DNA from: Rhodocollybia butyracea
Lineage: Eukaryota; Basidiomycota; Agaricomycetes; Agaricales; Omphalotaceae
Reading direction: 5' to 3'
Length of the DNA stretch: 64,000 nucleotides
Assembly: GCA_015501585.1 (NCBI GenBank)
Contig: JADNRY010000087.1
Location: 158,236 to 222,235, forward strand
Below the pieces are notes generated by a model that had not been told where the DNA came from, did no database searches, and saw only the letters and a list, made by a program, of their open reading frames with translations. The position numbers were made by a program, and so were the translations under genes. Positions 20,640 to 32,824 of this stretch are shown piece by piece; position 1 is the stretch's first letter, and each line of letters starts with the position of its first letter.

Positions 20640-23241
20640 TAAAGTTTAAAGCTAAACGCGTCAAACTTCCGAGCTTGTACTTTGTCAAATTTGGCTAAAG
20701 GGATGGGCTTCACCGCGATGTTATAGCCCATGGCTGGACGGAGGAGATACTGATAAATCAGAATCAATTTTGGTTTGAGTACGTAAGTTATCCCTGCTAG
20801 CCCGAGCTCGGACTGATTTTTTTTCGTTGCCTTTCGCTTGCTTTCGACATTAGGATGCGAACCCATGTCAATCCGATATACCGAGATAATCCGTCATTTT
20901 TTAGAGGCAAATACGCAGCTCCCAGATTTCTTACACATTTTCGAATGCTATCGAACTTTCTCGAGCTTTGACAGTGTTTGTGAAGACTCCCGAAAACTAT
21001 AAAACACCTATAAAACAAATGAATCGACCAGCTGTTTTCCTTTTCTATTTTATTTACCGTCCCTTGTAACTAGAAAGGGACACCCTCGTCGCGGCTCATT
21101 CCAACGATGGAAGCCTTCAACTGGGAAGCATTCTACACACAGCCAGTTTCTGACTCCAGTCCTCAGTCGGCGAATGCATCTCCAGCCAGTATACCAGGCA
21201 ACAGCGCGAGTTCTATCCTTCTGACCCCCCCTGTGAGTCGACTATATCTCTGCTCTTTTCTAATTGTTAACCCTCTTGGTTCACCATAGGACGTTAACGA
21301 TCCCCAGAACTCCCCATTGATATCGCAACAACTTCATAACCCAGAAAATCATAACCATGACTCTGTTTCGACAACGTTTGGGTTGAACGGCGTACTGGAT
21401 TCAAATCTGTACAACAGTGGTGGCCCCTTCCACCCCCCAGACACCGCATTCGTGTCCACCGACTCAGTTTTCTTCTATGTCCAATCCGATATCATCCTAT
21501 CCATCTCGGATAATAACTTTCACTCTTTACTACCCACCCCTCTTTCCCGTTCGATTTCGACAGGTCTAAATGCACAAGGCCATTTTAGACGACCCGGATC
21601 CCGTACCATCAACACGATACGCGTACCAGAACCCTCTGGGATTCTAAATTTAATCCTTCATATCATCTACAACATATATTGCACTTCTCGGCCGACTCTC
21701 ACAGAGCTCTCGACCGCGATCGGCCAGCTTTCACTTTACGGAGTACACGCAGGCTCTCAGATCACTCTTGATAGTCAAATGTACGCCTTGCTAATCGCCC
21801 GTGCCCCTTTCGCACCTCTCAATGTGTATGTTCTCGCTGCGAAACATGATCTTCGCGATCTCGCAGTTGCCACCTCTCCACATTTACTCTCGTTTCAGCT
21901 CTCGACCATCACGGATGAGATTGCGCAGGAGATGGGCCCGGACTACCTCCGCCAGTTGTTTTTCTTACATTTAGGTCGTATAGATGCTTTGAAGAGGGTG
22001 AGTCCTTGAAAGTTATGATCTCAATGCTTGCTCTTAGAGTTGACCATCGATCCCACGAGAAGATTTTGCTACACCCCCCGCAATCCCACACACCCACTTC
22101 TTCGTGCAGTTTCATCAGCCAGCAAGATTTGACTCGTGCTTGGGCATTAGCTTCGGCTCAACTTGTCTGGGATGCACGACCAGGTAAGGACGCTCAGAAA
22201 ATGCGACGCTTTTTTACAAACTCGAAAAAACGATAAATTCAACGGTTTATTTACTAACGGTTTTGACTTTACTTCGCTTTCCCTAGATATGTCATCAGGG
22301 TTTTTGGAATCTACTTTCAATCCTCTGGCCAATGACCTATCTTGCGACCTTTGCAAACAACTTTTGCAGGACCGCGTTAGAAGACTTCTGGACGAATGGG
22401 CTGCCGTGAAGGTGAGTTTAGTGCTTTTCAATAGTCTAATTAATTATTGACGTGTTTCTCATTAGCGTACCATATGATAGGAAACGGAGGAAGTCGCTCG
22501 AATCGTAACGCTATATTGCTTATCTGGTGTACGTACAGGCTCGGAAACACGTTTGAGCCTTACATTGCATGGATTACTGAGGTCCGAAACTTTAGCTTCA
22601 AGTATGCAACGACCAGGTCCGAGAGAGTGACCTCATTGTGACATCATTGCAAAGCATTGCATCAGCAAAACCTGTTACTAAAAGTGTCATTGAATTCTTG
22701 AATTCTAGCAAATTGTATTGAATATCCAGCACACGGGGCTCTGGAAGCGCCTGAAGTCCTCCCCAGCTCACACAACTCAAGTTTTGCTGATGTTTCCGAT
22801 TGTATGTGTGACCCCTACGGAGGGCGCCGGAGGCGCCGAGAAAAATTTGATAATCACGACTTAGCGCCTGTGACTCGGCTGATTTTTCATAAGATCCCCC
22901 AAAATTATGTGACCAGGAGTGACATTTCGGAGGCCTTGTGACCCGTGACTTACGAACTGCTTGAAATAGTACAGTACTCACCCTTTTCTCCAGCATTAAC
23001 TGCAACACTATACATTATAGCAAACCTATTCTCTCTCTCACCTCCATCATCGTAGCCTCCGATTTTACGCGCGCCCTTTCAGCCCCCTCCTGCGCAACCC
23101 GTCTCAAATACTCCTTGTCCATCTTGAGCTTCTCATACTCTTTCCTCGGTCCTTTCAACTTCTCCTCCACAGCCTTAGTCACATCTGCCTTTAAAGCACC
23201 ATGGTTTTTCCCAGCATATCCCGAAACCGTCTTATTCACAT
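20640..23241. repeat. tandem segmental duplication, unit C (parental-like copy)
   Basis: Third unit. Its 5' end is the same leader, and its 3' shared end lies inside the full-length MSW1 gene. It lacks the degenerate small-gene segment. Instead, about 370 bp (22620-22990) of sequence not seen in A or B lies between the BTB gene and MSW1, including a GGGCGCCGGAGGCGCC palindromic patch at about 22822. Confidence 0.75.
21107..22477 (+). CDS. BTB/POZ-like protein, copy C (intact)
   Basis: Third tandem paralogue, with the same five-exon plan as copy B. Exon 1 is MEAFNWEAFYTQPVSDSS. Exon 2 begins DVNDPQNSPLISQQLHN and contains STDSVFFYVQSDIILSIS, IRVPEPSGILNLILHIIYN and APFAPLNVYVLAAKHDLRD. Exon 3 begins KILLHPPQSHTPTSSC, exon 4 begins DMSSGFLESTFNPLAND, and the last exon encodes RTI and a stop at 22477. 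All introns have GT-AG ends and the frame is unbroken. It is close to copy A in sequence, so A and C may be the most recently separated pair. Function unknown. Confidence 0.65.
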
Positions 23242-24297
23242 TCTCGTCTTTGCACGCGGCGAGGATTGAGAGCAAGTTGGCTGTGCCAGGCCGATTAACG
23301 GGGTCGTACGTGATGCCTGAAATGGAATCGGTCACTGCGGAACGGATTTTGGACGTGATTTGGGACGAAGAGTTGGTAAAGAGGATACGCGATGAAGTAT
23401 CGGGTGCGGATTTGGACATTTTGGATGTTGGGTCGCGGAGAGATAGGATACCTTTTGATGGAGCTGAAGGATATCATAAGAAAGCATACAATGTATAGAA
23501 AGCATACGAACTGCTTAGTTGAGTAGGTAACGGAAAAGCTGGCGTTTGGCTTTAAAATTTCGATTAAACTGGTCCGCAATGACACGAGAAAGTTCTAGAT
23601 GCTGCGTCTGATCATCTCCTACTGGGACGTGGGTTGCCCTATATCATCAGACTAGACATTCTCCAGAATAGAACAAAACAAAGGCACTTGTAAAGCAGGA
23701 TATCCGCAGCTTGCAATACAGGATATGCGAAAAGCCGACATTTAACTCAGTCTCATCCATTTCGGCATCATCTCCTTGATTTTTGGACGCCGCGAGCCGT
23801 GATTTCCAGGTCGTCATTCGACGAAGTTTTCTCATTGGAGTAATACAGTTGAAAATCCATGCCAGTTCCGTATGGTTTGGATTCTGCAGAACATAAATTC
23901 AAAACGCGTGCGTAAAGCAAAGTATTGACAAACATGCTCTTGATGAAATATGATAGACCGTCGAGGATCTATACATATAGCCAAAAGAACGGCCAAAATA
24001 TCCGTCCTCGCCTCCGATAATTGTTTTGGTGATTGTGGCAAGATCAAGGCGTGCCAGCCAACAATCGAGAAGAGTAGTTCATCTTCAGGTAGAGCATTTC
24101 TTTGCAATTGGACCCAGTTTGCTAGAGCACCAAGGTAGTTGCCTAGCTATACGTGTTTTAATATTGAGAAATTTGGGCAAGTGAGGGAAACGCACATGTG
24201 GTACGCCTGTTGGCTGTATTCCAGAGAAGATTACTCGGCGTTTGGGTTCAGCGACGCTGGTGGCCATGGAAAAGAGTCGACAACATTGACGTTGCAT
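23015..24297 (-). CDS. MSW1: mitochondrial tryptophanyl-tRNA synthetase (two apparent frame breaks)
   Basis: Class I aminoacyl-tRNA synthetase that charges mitochondrial tRNA-Trp. The chosen start at 24297 gives a basic leader ([20 protein letters not shown]), followed by [11 protein letters not shown] and, after an intron, [15 protein letters not shown] (the HIGH-type region). Then come [50 protein letters not shown], the KMSKS motif ([15 protein letters not shown]) and a C-terminal helix with [10 protein letters not shown] more upstream start is possible. Two single-base breaks interrupt conserved sequence: before LFAYP (near 23738, GGC where GGCC is expected) and before FPLPTQL (near 23552, AAA where AAAA is expected). 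Either the gene is decaying or the sequence has errors. Its 3' end is the source of the fragments in units A and B. Confidence 0.85.
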
Positions 24298-24844
24298 GAG
24301 ATTGTTGGAAGCAAGATGAAAATGTCGTAAGTCCCGCGAGCTCATGATATATCCGTGATATTTGCAGACGCGTAACGTCATCAAGCACGTCCTTGAGCGC
24401 TTGTACGCTACATGTACACCCTCAGCGTTTTATAGTGTATCCTGCTTATGTAGCTGTTGGCTTGAGATTAGCCCTGAGATTCGGTCCAGTTCAGGACGAA
24501 ACCAGCGAACGGGTTCATATACCTTATGATTCTATCAACTTATCTAATAACTCAAAACATACTTGGGCGACTTATAGAATTGCGGAAACCAATGTTTTTA
24601 AGCATTTTCTAAAATGCTGCACTTTTGCGTGCAGCAGAGCATCACTCATAGTAGCGCCGAAGGGTTCGTAGCACATACGTATCGGTGAACAAATACATAG
24701 TACAACTTGACTATCCTCTTTTATATGATATACAGTGAAACGAAAGACAAAAAGCACACAAGTATATAAGTAGGACGTCGAACGAAAGACACTTCACCCA
24801 GTGAACGTGTATCATCAACGCGAAGCAGTTTCAGACAAACTCGT
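24298..24844. other. intergenic, nothing recognised
   Basis: The 5' side of MSW1 and the 3' side of the ferric reductase gene. No gene, repeat or regulatory motif could be supported. Confidence 0.4.
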
Positions 24845-27175
24845 TCACCAACCGAAAGTTCTAGAGTAAAGAAGTCAGTACAGACGCTGAACAAGGACCG
24901 ATGGATGAACTCACTCTGCGTGGACTTCCACACCCCCGATTTGATCTCGTCGGTAGGCGTCAATCTTTCCCGCTTCCGCGAACACACTATCAGCCAAAGC
25001 GACTGGTCCACAGACACCGACAAAAAGCCCATTGGCGCTTCCGCCTTTTGGGTCAGAGTTCAGGTAAGTAGTACCAGAGATAGTCTGCTCCAAGTGCTTG
25101 TGGATTTTAGGACGACCAGGCGACAGGGTAAGCGAGGTAGACCGGAAAAAGTCATCCGTGAAAGGGGGTTTTCCGGTAGGAGCACGTGTATAGAACACAG
25201 AGATTTGGACGGGGGTGAACACGCTCTGTTGGATCATGGAAGTGAACAACGGGAGCATCGGGGAGAGGGCAGCTACGAGACTCATGAGTTGGGAAGATCG
25301 TGACGAAGGGATCTTACTTACAAGGATCCTGGATAGTCCAGATAAGGCGAATGGACTTGACACGGCTTTCGCCGTCCAAATCTTTCTGAATAAGTTCTTG
25401 CATTATGGAAGTTGCAAGAGTGATCCCACTTCCACCGCAGATAAACACTGCAGCGGAGAAGCTAGAAACCATGCAGTTGCCCAAACCACCTAGAAATACC
25501 AAGTCAATTTCCCGAAGAAAAGTTTGTTGGGAAGATAAACGCACCATAAGGGCCTTGAACAATGACTGAGACCTTGCGAGCACCGTCTTCACCGCTACTC
25601 GAACTCGCCATGTTGTATAGTTTGTTCGTCCAATCTCCAGCTTTCTTGCAGTACAAGACAAGTCCCTCGGGGCTGTTGGCTACTGAAGCGATAGTAAACG
25701 GGTGGACTTCCGACCAGCCGATGAGTCCCATTCCGGAAGATATGACTCGTAAGCGTACATGCTGACCAGCGCGCCAGCCACTGTTGATATTTGGGACCTC
25801 AAGACGAGTGATACCAAGCTCAGGGACGGGTCGAATAATGGCAGTAGAGACGCGTGTTTTGAATGTACGTAGGAGAATGTCGAACAAGTAGAAGGCAGCA
25901 CAAGCGTACGCGAATGGCCACGTTCCTTTATAGTGGTACAGCATCTTATAAAGAGGGTGATATCAATAAGAACAGCGTAGAAAATATATAAAACATACCG
26001 CAATGACCAGGACAGTGAGTGAAGAGATATGCACGAAGAGAAAAAGATTGTATGCTTTCTTTCTGACAAATTCGACGGATAGCAAGAACAGTGCGTCGAT
26101 GCATATCAAACCAATCAATCCCCAGTAACACTTGGGTTTGGCGATTTGTTCCATGAAATTTTTCGCAATACCCCACTTGTATACTTTGGTTAAGCAAATT
26201 ATGAGATGGGAGAATATACGAGGGCGAAAAAAAAAAAACTTACTGTAGCCCAGGCCGTGAACGTTTACGGATGCCAAGACAATCCGTCCAGAGTGACGAT
26301 GCATAAAGTTAATCTACAAGAGAATGAGCCAGTCACTACGGGAAACTATGCCATGGCAAACCTTTTCGTATCCAACGCCCAAGAACATACCAAGGACGTT
26401 GTTCTTTGTCCCAAAAGCATACACGAACGGAAGTTGCGAGGCGGTGATATAACCGAATCGCTCTGGGTCGGTAAATGCGTTCGTCATGTAGAAAGCGGGG
26501 AAGACGACGGCGCCGAGCCAGATAGCCATTACGAGGACATGAGAAAAAGGAACTCCGGTGTTAACACGAGCATGCATCAACTTGAGCATGGGACGAAGGG
26601 AGGCAACATGATTCAAAACATGAGGAGGGTAGGAGCCTTTGACCTCCGGCGTGCGCTGTACAGTGGCCTTTTCCCCATACAGGTCGTACGAATCCGAAGC
26701 TATCGAAATATCGTCCATGCTCGAGTTGCCCATGGAAAATTGTACGCGTCGTCCGGCAGTACGTTTATGATAAGGTTTGTTGCGGAGAACGAGACCCGTC
26801 GTCCATTCCGAGAGACTGTACAGCCGAGCCAAGAAGCGCGGAAGGCGGAAGACAAACAGTAGGGCGATTAAACTGAGAAGGAGGACGTCTACCCCCAGAC
26901 AATTTGTAAATTGCTGGGGCCTTGTAGATGGACGGTAAAGGACAAATTTAGTATATTGTGGGTTTACGACATGAGGATAAGACTGACCAGGAGGGCAGCC
27001 TTAGCTGCGGCAATCGAACCAGTCGAACCCAAAGATCCAGAAGATCCAGAACTAGTTGTGTTGGAAGAGGCCGTTCCAGCAGCGGCAGTGGCGCGCCTGG
27101 CTTTAAAGGACTGAGGACATATATCACGTAGTATGAGGAAACAAATTTACCGACAGACCCAAGAATGGTCGACAT
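24845..27175 (-). CDS. ferric reductase / NOX-like transmembrane oxidoreductase (FRE family)
   Basis: Plasma-membrane flavocytochrome expected to move electrons from NADPH through FAD and two hemes to extracellular ferric (or cupric) ions before uptake. The start at 27175 (MSTILGS, then SFKARRATAAAG after an intron with donor GTCGGT) is the best in-frame choice. Membrane segments carry the heme-binding type motifs FMHRHSGRIVL, VNVHGLGYS and LFLFVHISSL. The flavin motif is HPFTIAS, the nucleotide motifs are GGSGIT and VCGPVALADS, and the last exon ends ETFGW, the canonical C-terminus of this family, at 24845. The reading frame can be carried across all exons without a break. Neighbours give no iron-uptake partner such as a multicopper oxidase or FTR1. 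Confidence 0.87.
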
Positions 27176-29247
27176 TACTTCGATATCTAGCTCTGCTAGC
27201 AGAGATCGCAAAAGACAAAAGGATAGTGAGAGAAAACAATGGTTGAAAATCCAAGAGCTAACAGCTTTGAGGGAGAGCTGCGCTTCGTCAGGGAACGAGA
27301 AACTGAGTGAGTGCCTGCTCGTAGTTGGGGATGAAAAGACCAGTGGAGTCGATTAAGGCTTTTATAAGATGATATTTAGGAGTCCAGGTAACGGCACATC
27401 GACATTGTACCCGATTCGCGCCAATCCGCGATAACTCGGCTTCGCAACGAAGTAGTAAAAGTGCTGCGTATTGCGTAATACATACCAAGAAAATTTCAAC
27501 ATTATGGTTCCGAAAAAAAAAGTGAAATAGAGCATAGGTATGAAACTTTTTCATGTTCGATTCTGGATATCTATGAGCCTGGATTGAGTTTGATTGACTC
27601 TGGTGAGAATTTGGCGATGGTAGTCGACACGTATCAATAGCATTCCAGCTAGAACGGCGAGAAGGGATTATCCAGTATTCCAAGGACCAACCGCAGTATG
27701 TGGTTACAACCGATATTGGAGCTGGGCCAAGATAATAATTGTTGGTTTCCAGAAAAGCCGATAGATACTTACCCCATATTACCGGATTGAAAGCCTCAAG
27801 AGTTATGGGCTTGGCCGTAGGAACAGACAAAGCGTTACGCTTTGGCCGGCCAAAGCAAGTGATATGACATCATAATTTATAAACCAAAGTTCTAGCGGAT
27901 AAGTCTTGTGCCACGACGGAGTCGACGTACTGAGGGCTCGGAGACTGAGTTAGCATCGATGTAGCTCTGTAGTTTTGTGTCAAATTGCCATGCATTGTAA
28001 AGGCTAGCAAGCGCTGATAGCGTTCTTTCTTGATTGACATCATTCTGTGAACTGTCTACAATCAAAACGCTTTTTCCCATACCCTGATTTCAACTACAAG
28101 TATCAGTGCTGTGATTTGAACAAGTTGACCATTTCTCTCGCCTTTTACTAGAGGAATCCGTGTTCAAATCACAATAAGGCACACTTCTAATCTTTGGGCT
28201 CTCTTCTCTTGTGAAGACTTTACTTTTTTTTTTTTTCCCCTCATCGCATCGTTATACCTTCACTGACCTCCGCAGTTGACTTTCTCGTGGAAATTTGAAG
28301 ATAAGTTCCAAAACATATGTGCGTCATGGACTATACTTGTTACTCAGTGAACAAATTATTGGAGGTATATTTGTTTATACAGGAAAGGAGGGATGGTTCC
28401 CCTGCGAGAAGGCCTTCGTAGTGCAGAGAGCTCAAGAATCTCAGTTGCAGCTTCTTGGTGGGTTTGGCCGAGTTGTACGATTGTGATGACTTGCTATATA
28501 GACCCCAACATCGACCTTGGCCTCGTCAATTCAGTCTCCGAGAGACTCAAGCCTGTAACAAGTTTATATAGAGAACGAGGTCTGTGATTAATCTTTTGTA
28601 CAGACTCTGTTCGCGAGTCAGCGAAGTAAATTCCGACGCGTTCTAGCCAGATAGGAGCCTGTAGGCTTTATACTAGTCATGAGACCCACTGCTCTTCGCG
28701 GGACTACTTTCAGCGGTCTATGTAAGTACAAACCTGTCCAAGGAAGTACTAGACTCCATGACTGGTCAGTGGTCGCCGCTCGGATCGCCTCAGTAACTGA
28801 AGTGGGATATTTTCGTCAATGAACTTTTCTCAACCAAGTGGAATTTCAACGGGTATCAGATATCCACTTGTTGAACTGACTGTTCAACAGCTTGTTAAAA
28901 TTGCGGAGATTGTTAACCTTCGTGGGTCTTTTCGTCGAGCGTGGCGACGGCTGCGATCAATCACTATGCAACAAATGCTATATGCTTGCTGAAGGACTCG
29001 ATGCCTCAAAGATACGCTGTGTAATGTAGGGATGCTTGACGGCATTGGATCTCCTTCGTGGGGAACACAAACTGCGCTTGGGAGCTCGCCGAAGAAAATG
29101 GTTCAGAATGAATTGGGCGGCGTTGGTTGACCTATGTGCATAGGAGGTAACTGGCCACGATCTCCTTGAGACCACCGGGCATTACTTATCCAAGGGATAT
29201 AAAAAAGAGTAAGGGAGTCTGCTTCATGAAATTACGTTCCACCTAGG
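27176..29247. other. about 2 kb without a confident gene
   Basis: The longest open frame is on the minus strand at 27288-27830 (MSVPTAKPITLEAFNPVIWG start, 180 codons). It has no recognisable domain, and a possible donor (GGGTAAGTATC near 27768) suggests it could be the first exon of an unrecognised gene. A poly-T tract lies at about 28219-28236. A TATA-like GATATAAAAAAGAG lies at about 29198, 50 bp upstream of the next gene, and probably belongs to it. Confidence 0.35.
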
Positions 29248-29771
29248 ATGAAGGCTTCACTATTCTCGACCTTCTTTTTGGCGCTCTTTGCTACTGCATG
29301 GGCACAATCATCGTCATCGGAGTTGACAACCGCTGCGTATGTGTTTTACTGTACTTGAGTCAAATGCATGTTACTAATTGCGTCACTAGCGTACCGACGT
29401 CATCGAGCTTCAGCTTCAGCACCAGTACGACGTCATTCAACGGTACCGCTACGTCGGCCAGTAGTACGGCATTCAGCAGTGGTACTACAGCCAGTACCAG
29501 TGCGTCGTTAATTAACGGTACTTCAGCCAGTACCACTACTGCCACCCTCAACTCTACTGCTACCACCTCCCCAGCACTCAACTCCACTACTAGTACGACG
29601 ACCTCCCCAGCGCTCAACTCTACGGCCTCCACCTCTACTACCACTACTCCCAATTCCTCTGGAACGGGAACAGCCGGAAATACAAGCGGTGCTTCCATGG
29701 CTCAGAGTTCAATGCAAATGATTGCGGTTATCAGTGGATTGGTTGTGGTTGGACTCGTTGCGGTTAACTGA
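29248..29771 (+). CDS. small secreted Ser/Thr-rich, probably GPI-anchored protein
   Basis: Two exons. The start at 29248 gives a signal peptide (MKASLFSTFFLALFATAWAQ). After an intron (about 29338-29390), the mature part is almost entirely Ser, Thr, Ala and Asn with many NxS/T sites, including two copies of SPALNST. It ends with a spacer and a hydrophobic tail (MIAVISGLVVVGLVAVN) at the very C-terminus, as expected for GPI attachment. This composition is typical of fungal cell-wall or mucin-like surface proteins; no enzymatic domain is present. A TATA-like box lies 50 bp upstream. The cell-surface role is inferred from composition alone. Confidence 0.75.
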
Positions 29772-29982
29772 AGAGAAGTTTACTAGACAGATACTTGCAT
29801 TCAATGGACTTTATTCTACCTCTTTAATGATATCAATTCATGACTTTGTAAATGCGTTGGATCAAGAAATTATCGATACTCCCGCCACTCGCAAGGCGCT
29901 TGACCGAGCCGACATGCCGAGCATCTATCGATGTTCTCACGATGATATGACGCACCTTCTTTTTCTTCAACTTGAACTTACC

Positions 29983-32824
29983 ATGTCCCAAATAAACCTA
30001 TCCTCGCCCGATCTTAAATCCTCATACCTATCTGTATTAGACCCTTCTTCCCCAACAACCTATGCAATTTACACTACCTCCTCATCCCAGCTAAAACTTT
30101 CATCCACTGGCACCGATCCCTCTCCGCTCGAAGCACTTGCGGAGGAATTCCACGATGGCCGGATTCAGTACGCTTTTGTACGAGTTACTGACCCGAACAG
30201 CGGACTACCAAAATACGTGTTGGTGAATTGGTGTGGAGAGGGTGTACCAGAGAGAAGTAAAGGCTTGTTTGGAACGCAAAGCAGTCAAGTACGAGATGGA
30301 CTTTTGAAGGGCGCGCATGTTGTTATATCCGCTAGGAATGAGGTACGTATGTACAAGTATTTGTGAAAAATACTAATCGCTTTACTAGGCCGATGTTTCT
30401 GAACAAGTCATCATGAAACGAGTCGAAGCAGCCTCTGGTGCAAAATACTCTTTTCAAGCTAATAACAAAGGTTCTGCACCACCTCCGCCTGCGCCTGCTG
30501 CGCCAAAGATATCACCAAACGTAGGTTCTGCATACAGGCCAGTGGGCAAAGTTGATATGGCTGCGCTGCGAAATACAAGTACACCGTCGGCCACGCCGAC
30601 CTCGTCGAAACCTGCCCTGCCCACAACAGCCAGACCAATGCCTGGAATGGGCTCGAGGCCCGGACCAACAGCAGCGACGAAAGCTCCAGCTGACGCGTGG
30701 CCTGAAGATGCTGCGCCTGCACCGGTTTCACGTCACGCTCCTTCTGGTTCAGGCGGCTTCTCGTCATTTGTTCCTACTAAATCTACTGGTGCATCTGCTG
30801 CTTCGTTCCTTGGTTCATCTACTCCACCTCAAGTCACAGCACCAGCACCCGTCGTGTCTAGCACACTTCCCACAAAACCTACTTCCCCTGATGACCTCAT
30901 CGCTCCTGTTGGAACAGCGTACACACCCGTTTCATTGCCTAAACCTGGCAAATTGAGAAATCCATTTGAAAAGTTTGGAGGAGCTCAGGAAACTACCTCG
31001 CCTACTCCTTCGTCTGTTGGACGAGCTGGTGGAACCGGATCAGGAAAATTGACTTGGTCGCAGCGTCAAGCTATGGCCAAGGAACAAGACGAAGAACAAC
31101 GGGAACAGGCACCTGTATCTGCAACTAGTCCTGTGGCACCAAGAGCACCTAGTTCGTTCACTCGTCCTACGCCTGCTGCTTCCACTCCCCGCTCAGTTGT
31201 TTCTCCGTCTGCACCAACTCCAGCTCCTGCCTCTCGTGGTGTCAGTTCCTTTGGAGCTATGAAACTTGGTGGTGGTGGTGGTGCTTCAGCGCCGGCACCC
31301 GCACCCGCACCCGCAGCAAGAGTACCTCCTGCTCTAGTCCAAGCCGACGACGACGAAGAAGCCCAAGTTGACGATGAAGATAACTGGGATGCTCCTCCGC
31401 CGCCGCCACCACCACCGTCGATTCCTACTAGTGCTCGTCCGGGTGTTCCTAGTCCTGCGACGCCGACGCCGAGAGAGGCATTGGCAGAACTTACAGGTGC
31501 CGGTAGTGCTGCCTCACCGCCGCCACCACCACCGCCTCCTCCTCCACCGCCACCTCCTGCGCCTGCTGTCGTTCCTGTGATACATGAACCCGAGCCAGAA
31601 CCAGAACCAGTTCAGCAGGAGGAAGCATATGAAGTGGGAGAGGTAGAAGAAACGGGTCAAGGACAAGGCCCAGTCGAAGGCGAAGGCGTGTGCGCGATCG
31701 TGTTGTTTGATTACGAGGTGAGTGTCCTGGGTGTTTTCTTTGCGTGTCGTCTCGAGTTTCGTGATTTCTCGTTTCGTTCGTTTTTCTCTTCGTTGTTGCC
31801 GGTTTTTTTGTTTATTCTACGTTCACTCGTTTGGTTTTCGGGTTAATCATTCTATTCCATTCTACGTTATCATATTTATCCTGTTCCATGTTGCTTTATT
31901 CGCTCGCTCTTCTTATTATACATGATATCGATTATATGTTTGTAATCTTTCCTTCTTCCTCATCCTCCTCTCATCGACATCTAGATTACCGTGTGTTCTT
32001 CCTTTATTCTCTGGTTCTTGCTTCCCTCATTCTTGCTTTGTTTTTGCGCATCTTCCCCTTTCAGTTTGGTGAGGCTGTTTTTGGTATTTCGGGTTGCCGG
32101 TTTTTTTTTGTGATTCTTATCATTTGTCTTGGCTGTTTCGAAACCTCTTTCCCAATTGGTCTCCTTTTCTCTTCCCTCTTTTCTCTATCCGCATATCGTA
32201 TTAACCTCCTTTGTCCCTTAACAGGCAACTGAAGAAAACGAGCTCCCCCTCCTCGAAGGTCAACTCATCCAACGTATCGAAGAACTTGATGAGGGATGGT
32301 GGAGCGGTGTAGGACCAGATGGTGCAGAAGGAATGTTCCCGGCGAATTATGTGGAACTTATTGAAGTTGTTAATCCCGTTGGAAGAGGAGGGGATACCGA
32401 GGAAGATGCACCGCCTCCTCCACCACCCCCACCCCCACCCCCACCGCCTGTGGCCCCAGCAGCCCCCCCTAGATCACCTTCTCCTCCTCCTCCTCCTCCT
32501 CCTCCTCCGCCACCACCTCCACCGCCACCTGCTCCCTCGCACCACGAACAAGTACATGAACCCGAACCTGAATCGGACATTCCTCCAGGCGCCCGCGCCA
32601 TTGCCCTCTACGCCTACGAAGCAACTGAAGAGAACGAGCTGAGTTTCGAAGAGGGTGATTTGGTTGTGGGGATTGAGGCTGTCAGTGATGATTGGTGGGG
32701 TGGGTTTGTTAGGGCAGAGAGTGGAGAGTTGAGGGGAGCCGGTGGGGCAGTTTGGGATGGAGAAGGAGGGGCAGTTGAGTTTGGATTGTTCCCTGCGAAT
32801 TATGTGCAGTTGGAGGAGGAGTAG
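29983..32824 (+). CDS. ABP1: actin-binding protein ABP1 / drebrin-like, with two SH3 domains
   Basis: Cortical actin-patch adaptor in endocytosis. The ADF-H domain occupies about the first 140 residues, from [19 protein letters not shown] to [19 protein letters not shown] and [20 protein letters not shown] long Pro/Ala/Ser-rich region follows, with a [13 protein letters not shown] helix like those near the PRK-target repeats of Abp1 proteins, and poly-Pro runs. SH3-1 ([20 protein letters not shown] ... [12 protein letters not shown]) is split by a roughly 505-nt pyrimidine-rich intron (31717-32222). SH3-2 ([20 protein letters not shown] ... [12 protein letters not shown]) ends the protein. 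Yeast Abp1 has one SH3. The two here share ATEENEL, which suggests an internal duplication. The ATG at 29983 is chosen because the ADF-H domain begins there. Confidence 0.9.

Noticed and set aside
13226..23241. Possibility that the three BTB-like repeats are a CRISPR-like or satellite array
   Set aside because: Unit length is 2.6-4.0 kb with multi-exon genes; this is a segmental gene duplication.
32347..32601. Minus-strand glycine-rich open frame
   Set aside because: Antisense of the poly-proline codons of ABP1; no independent support.
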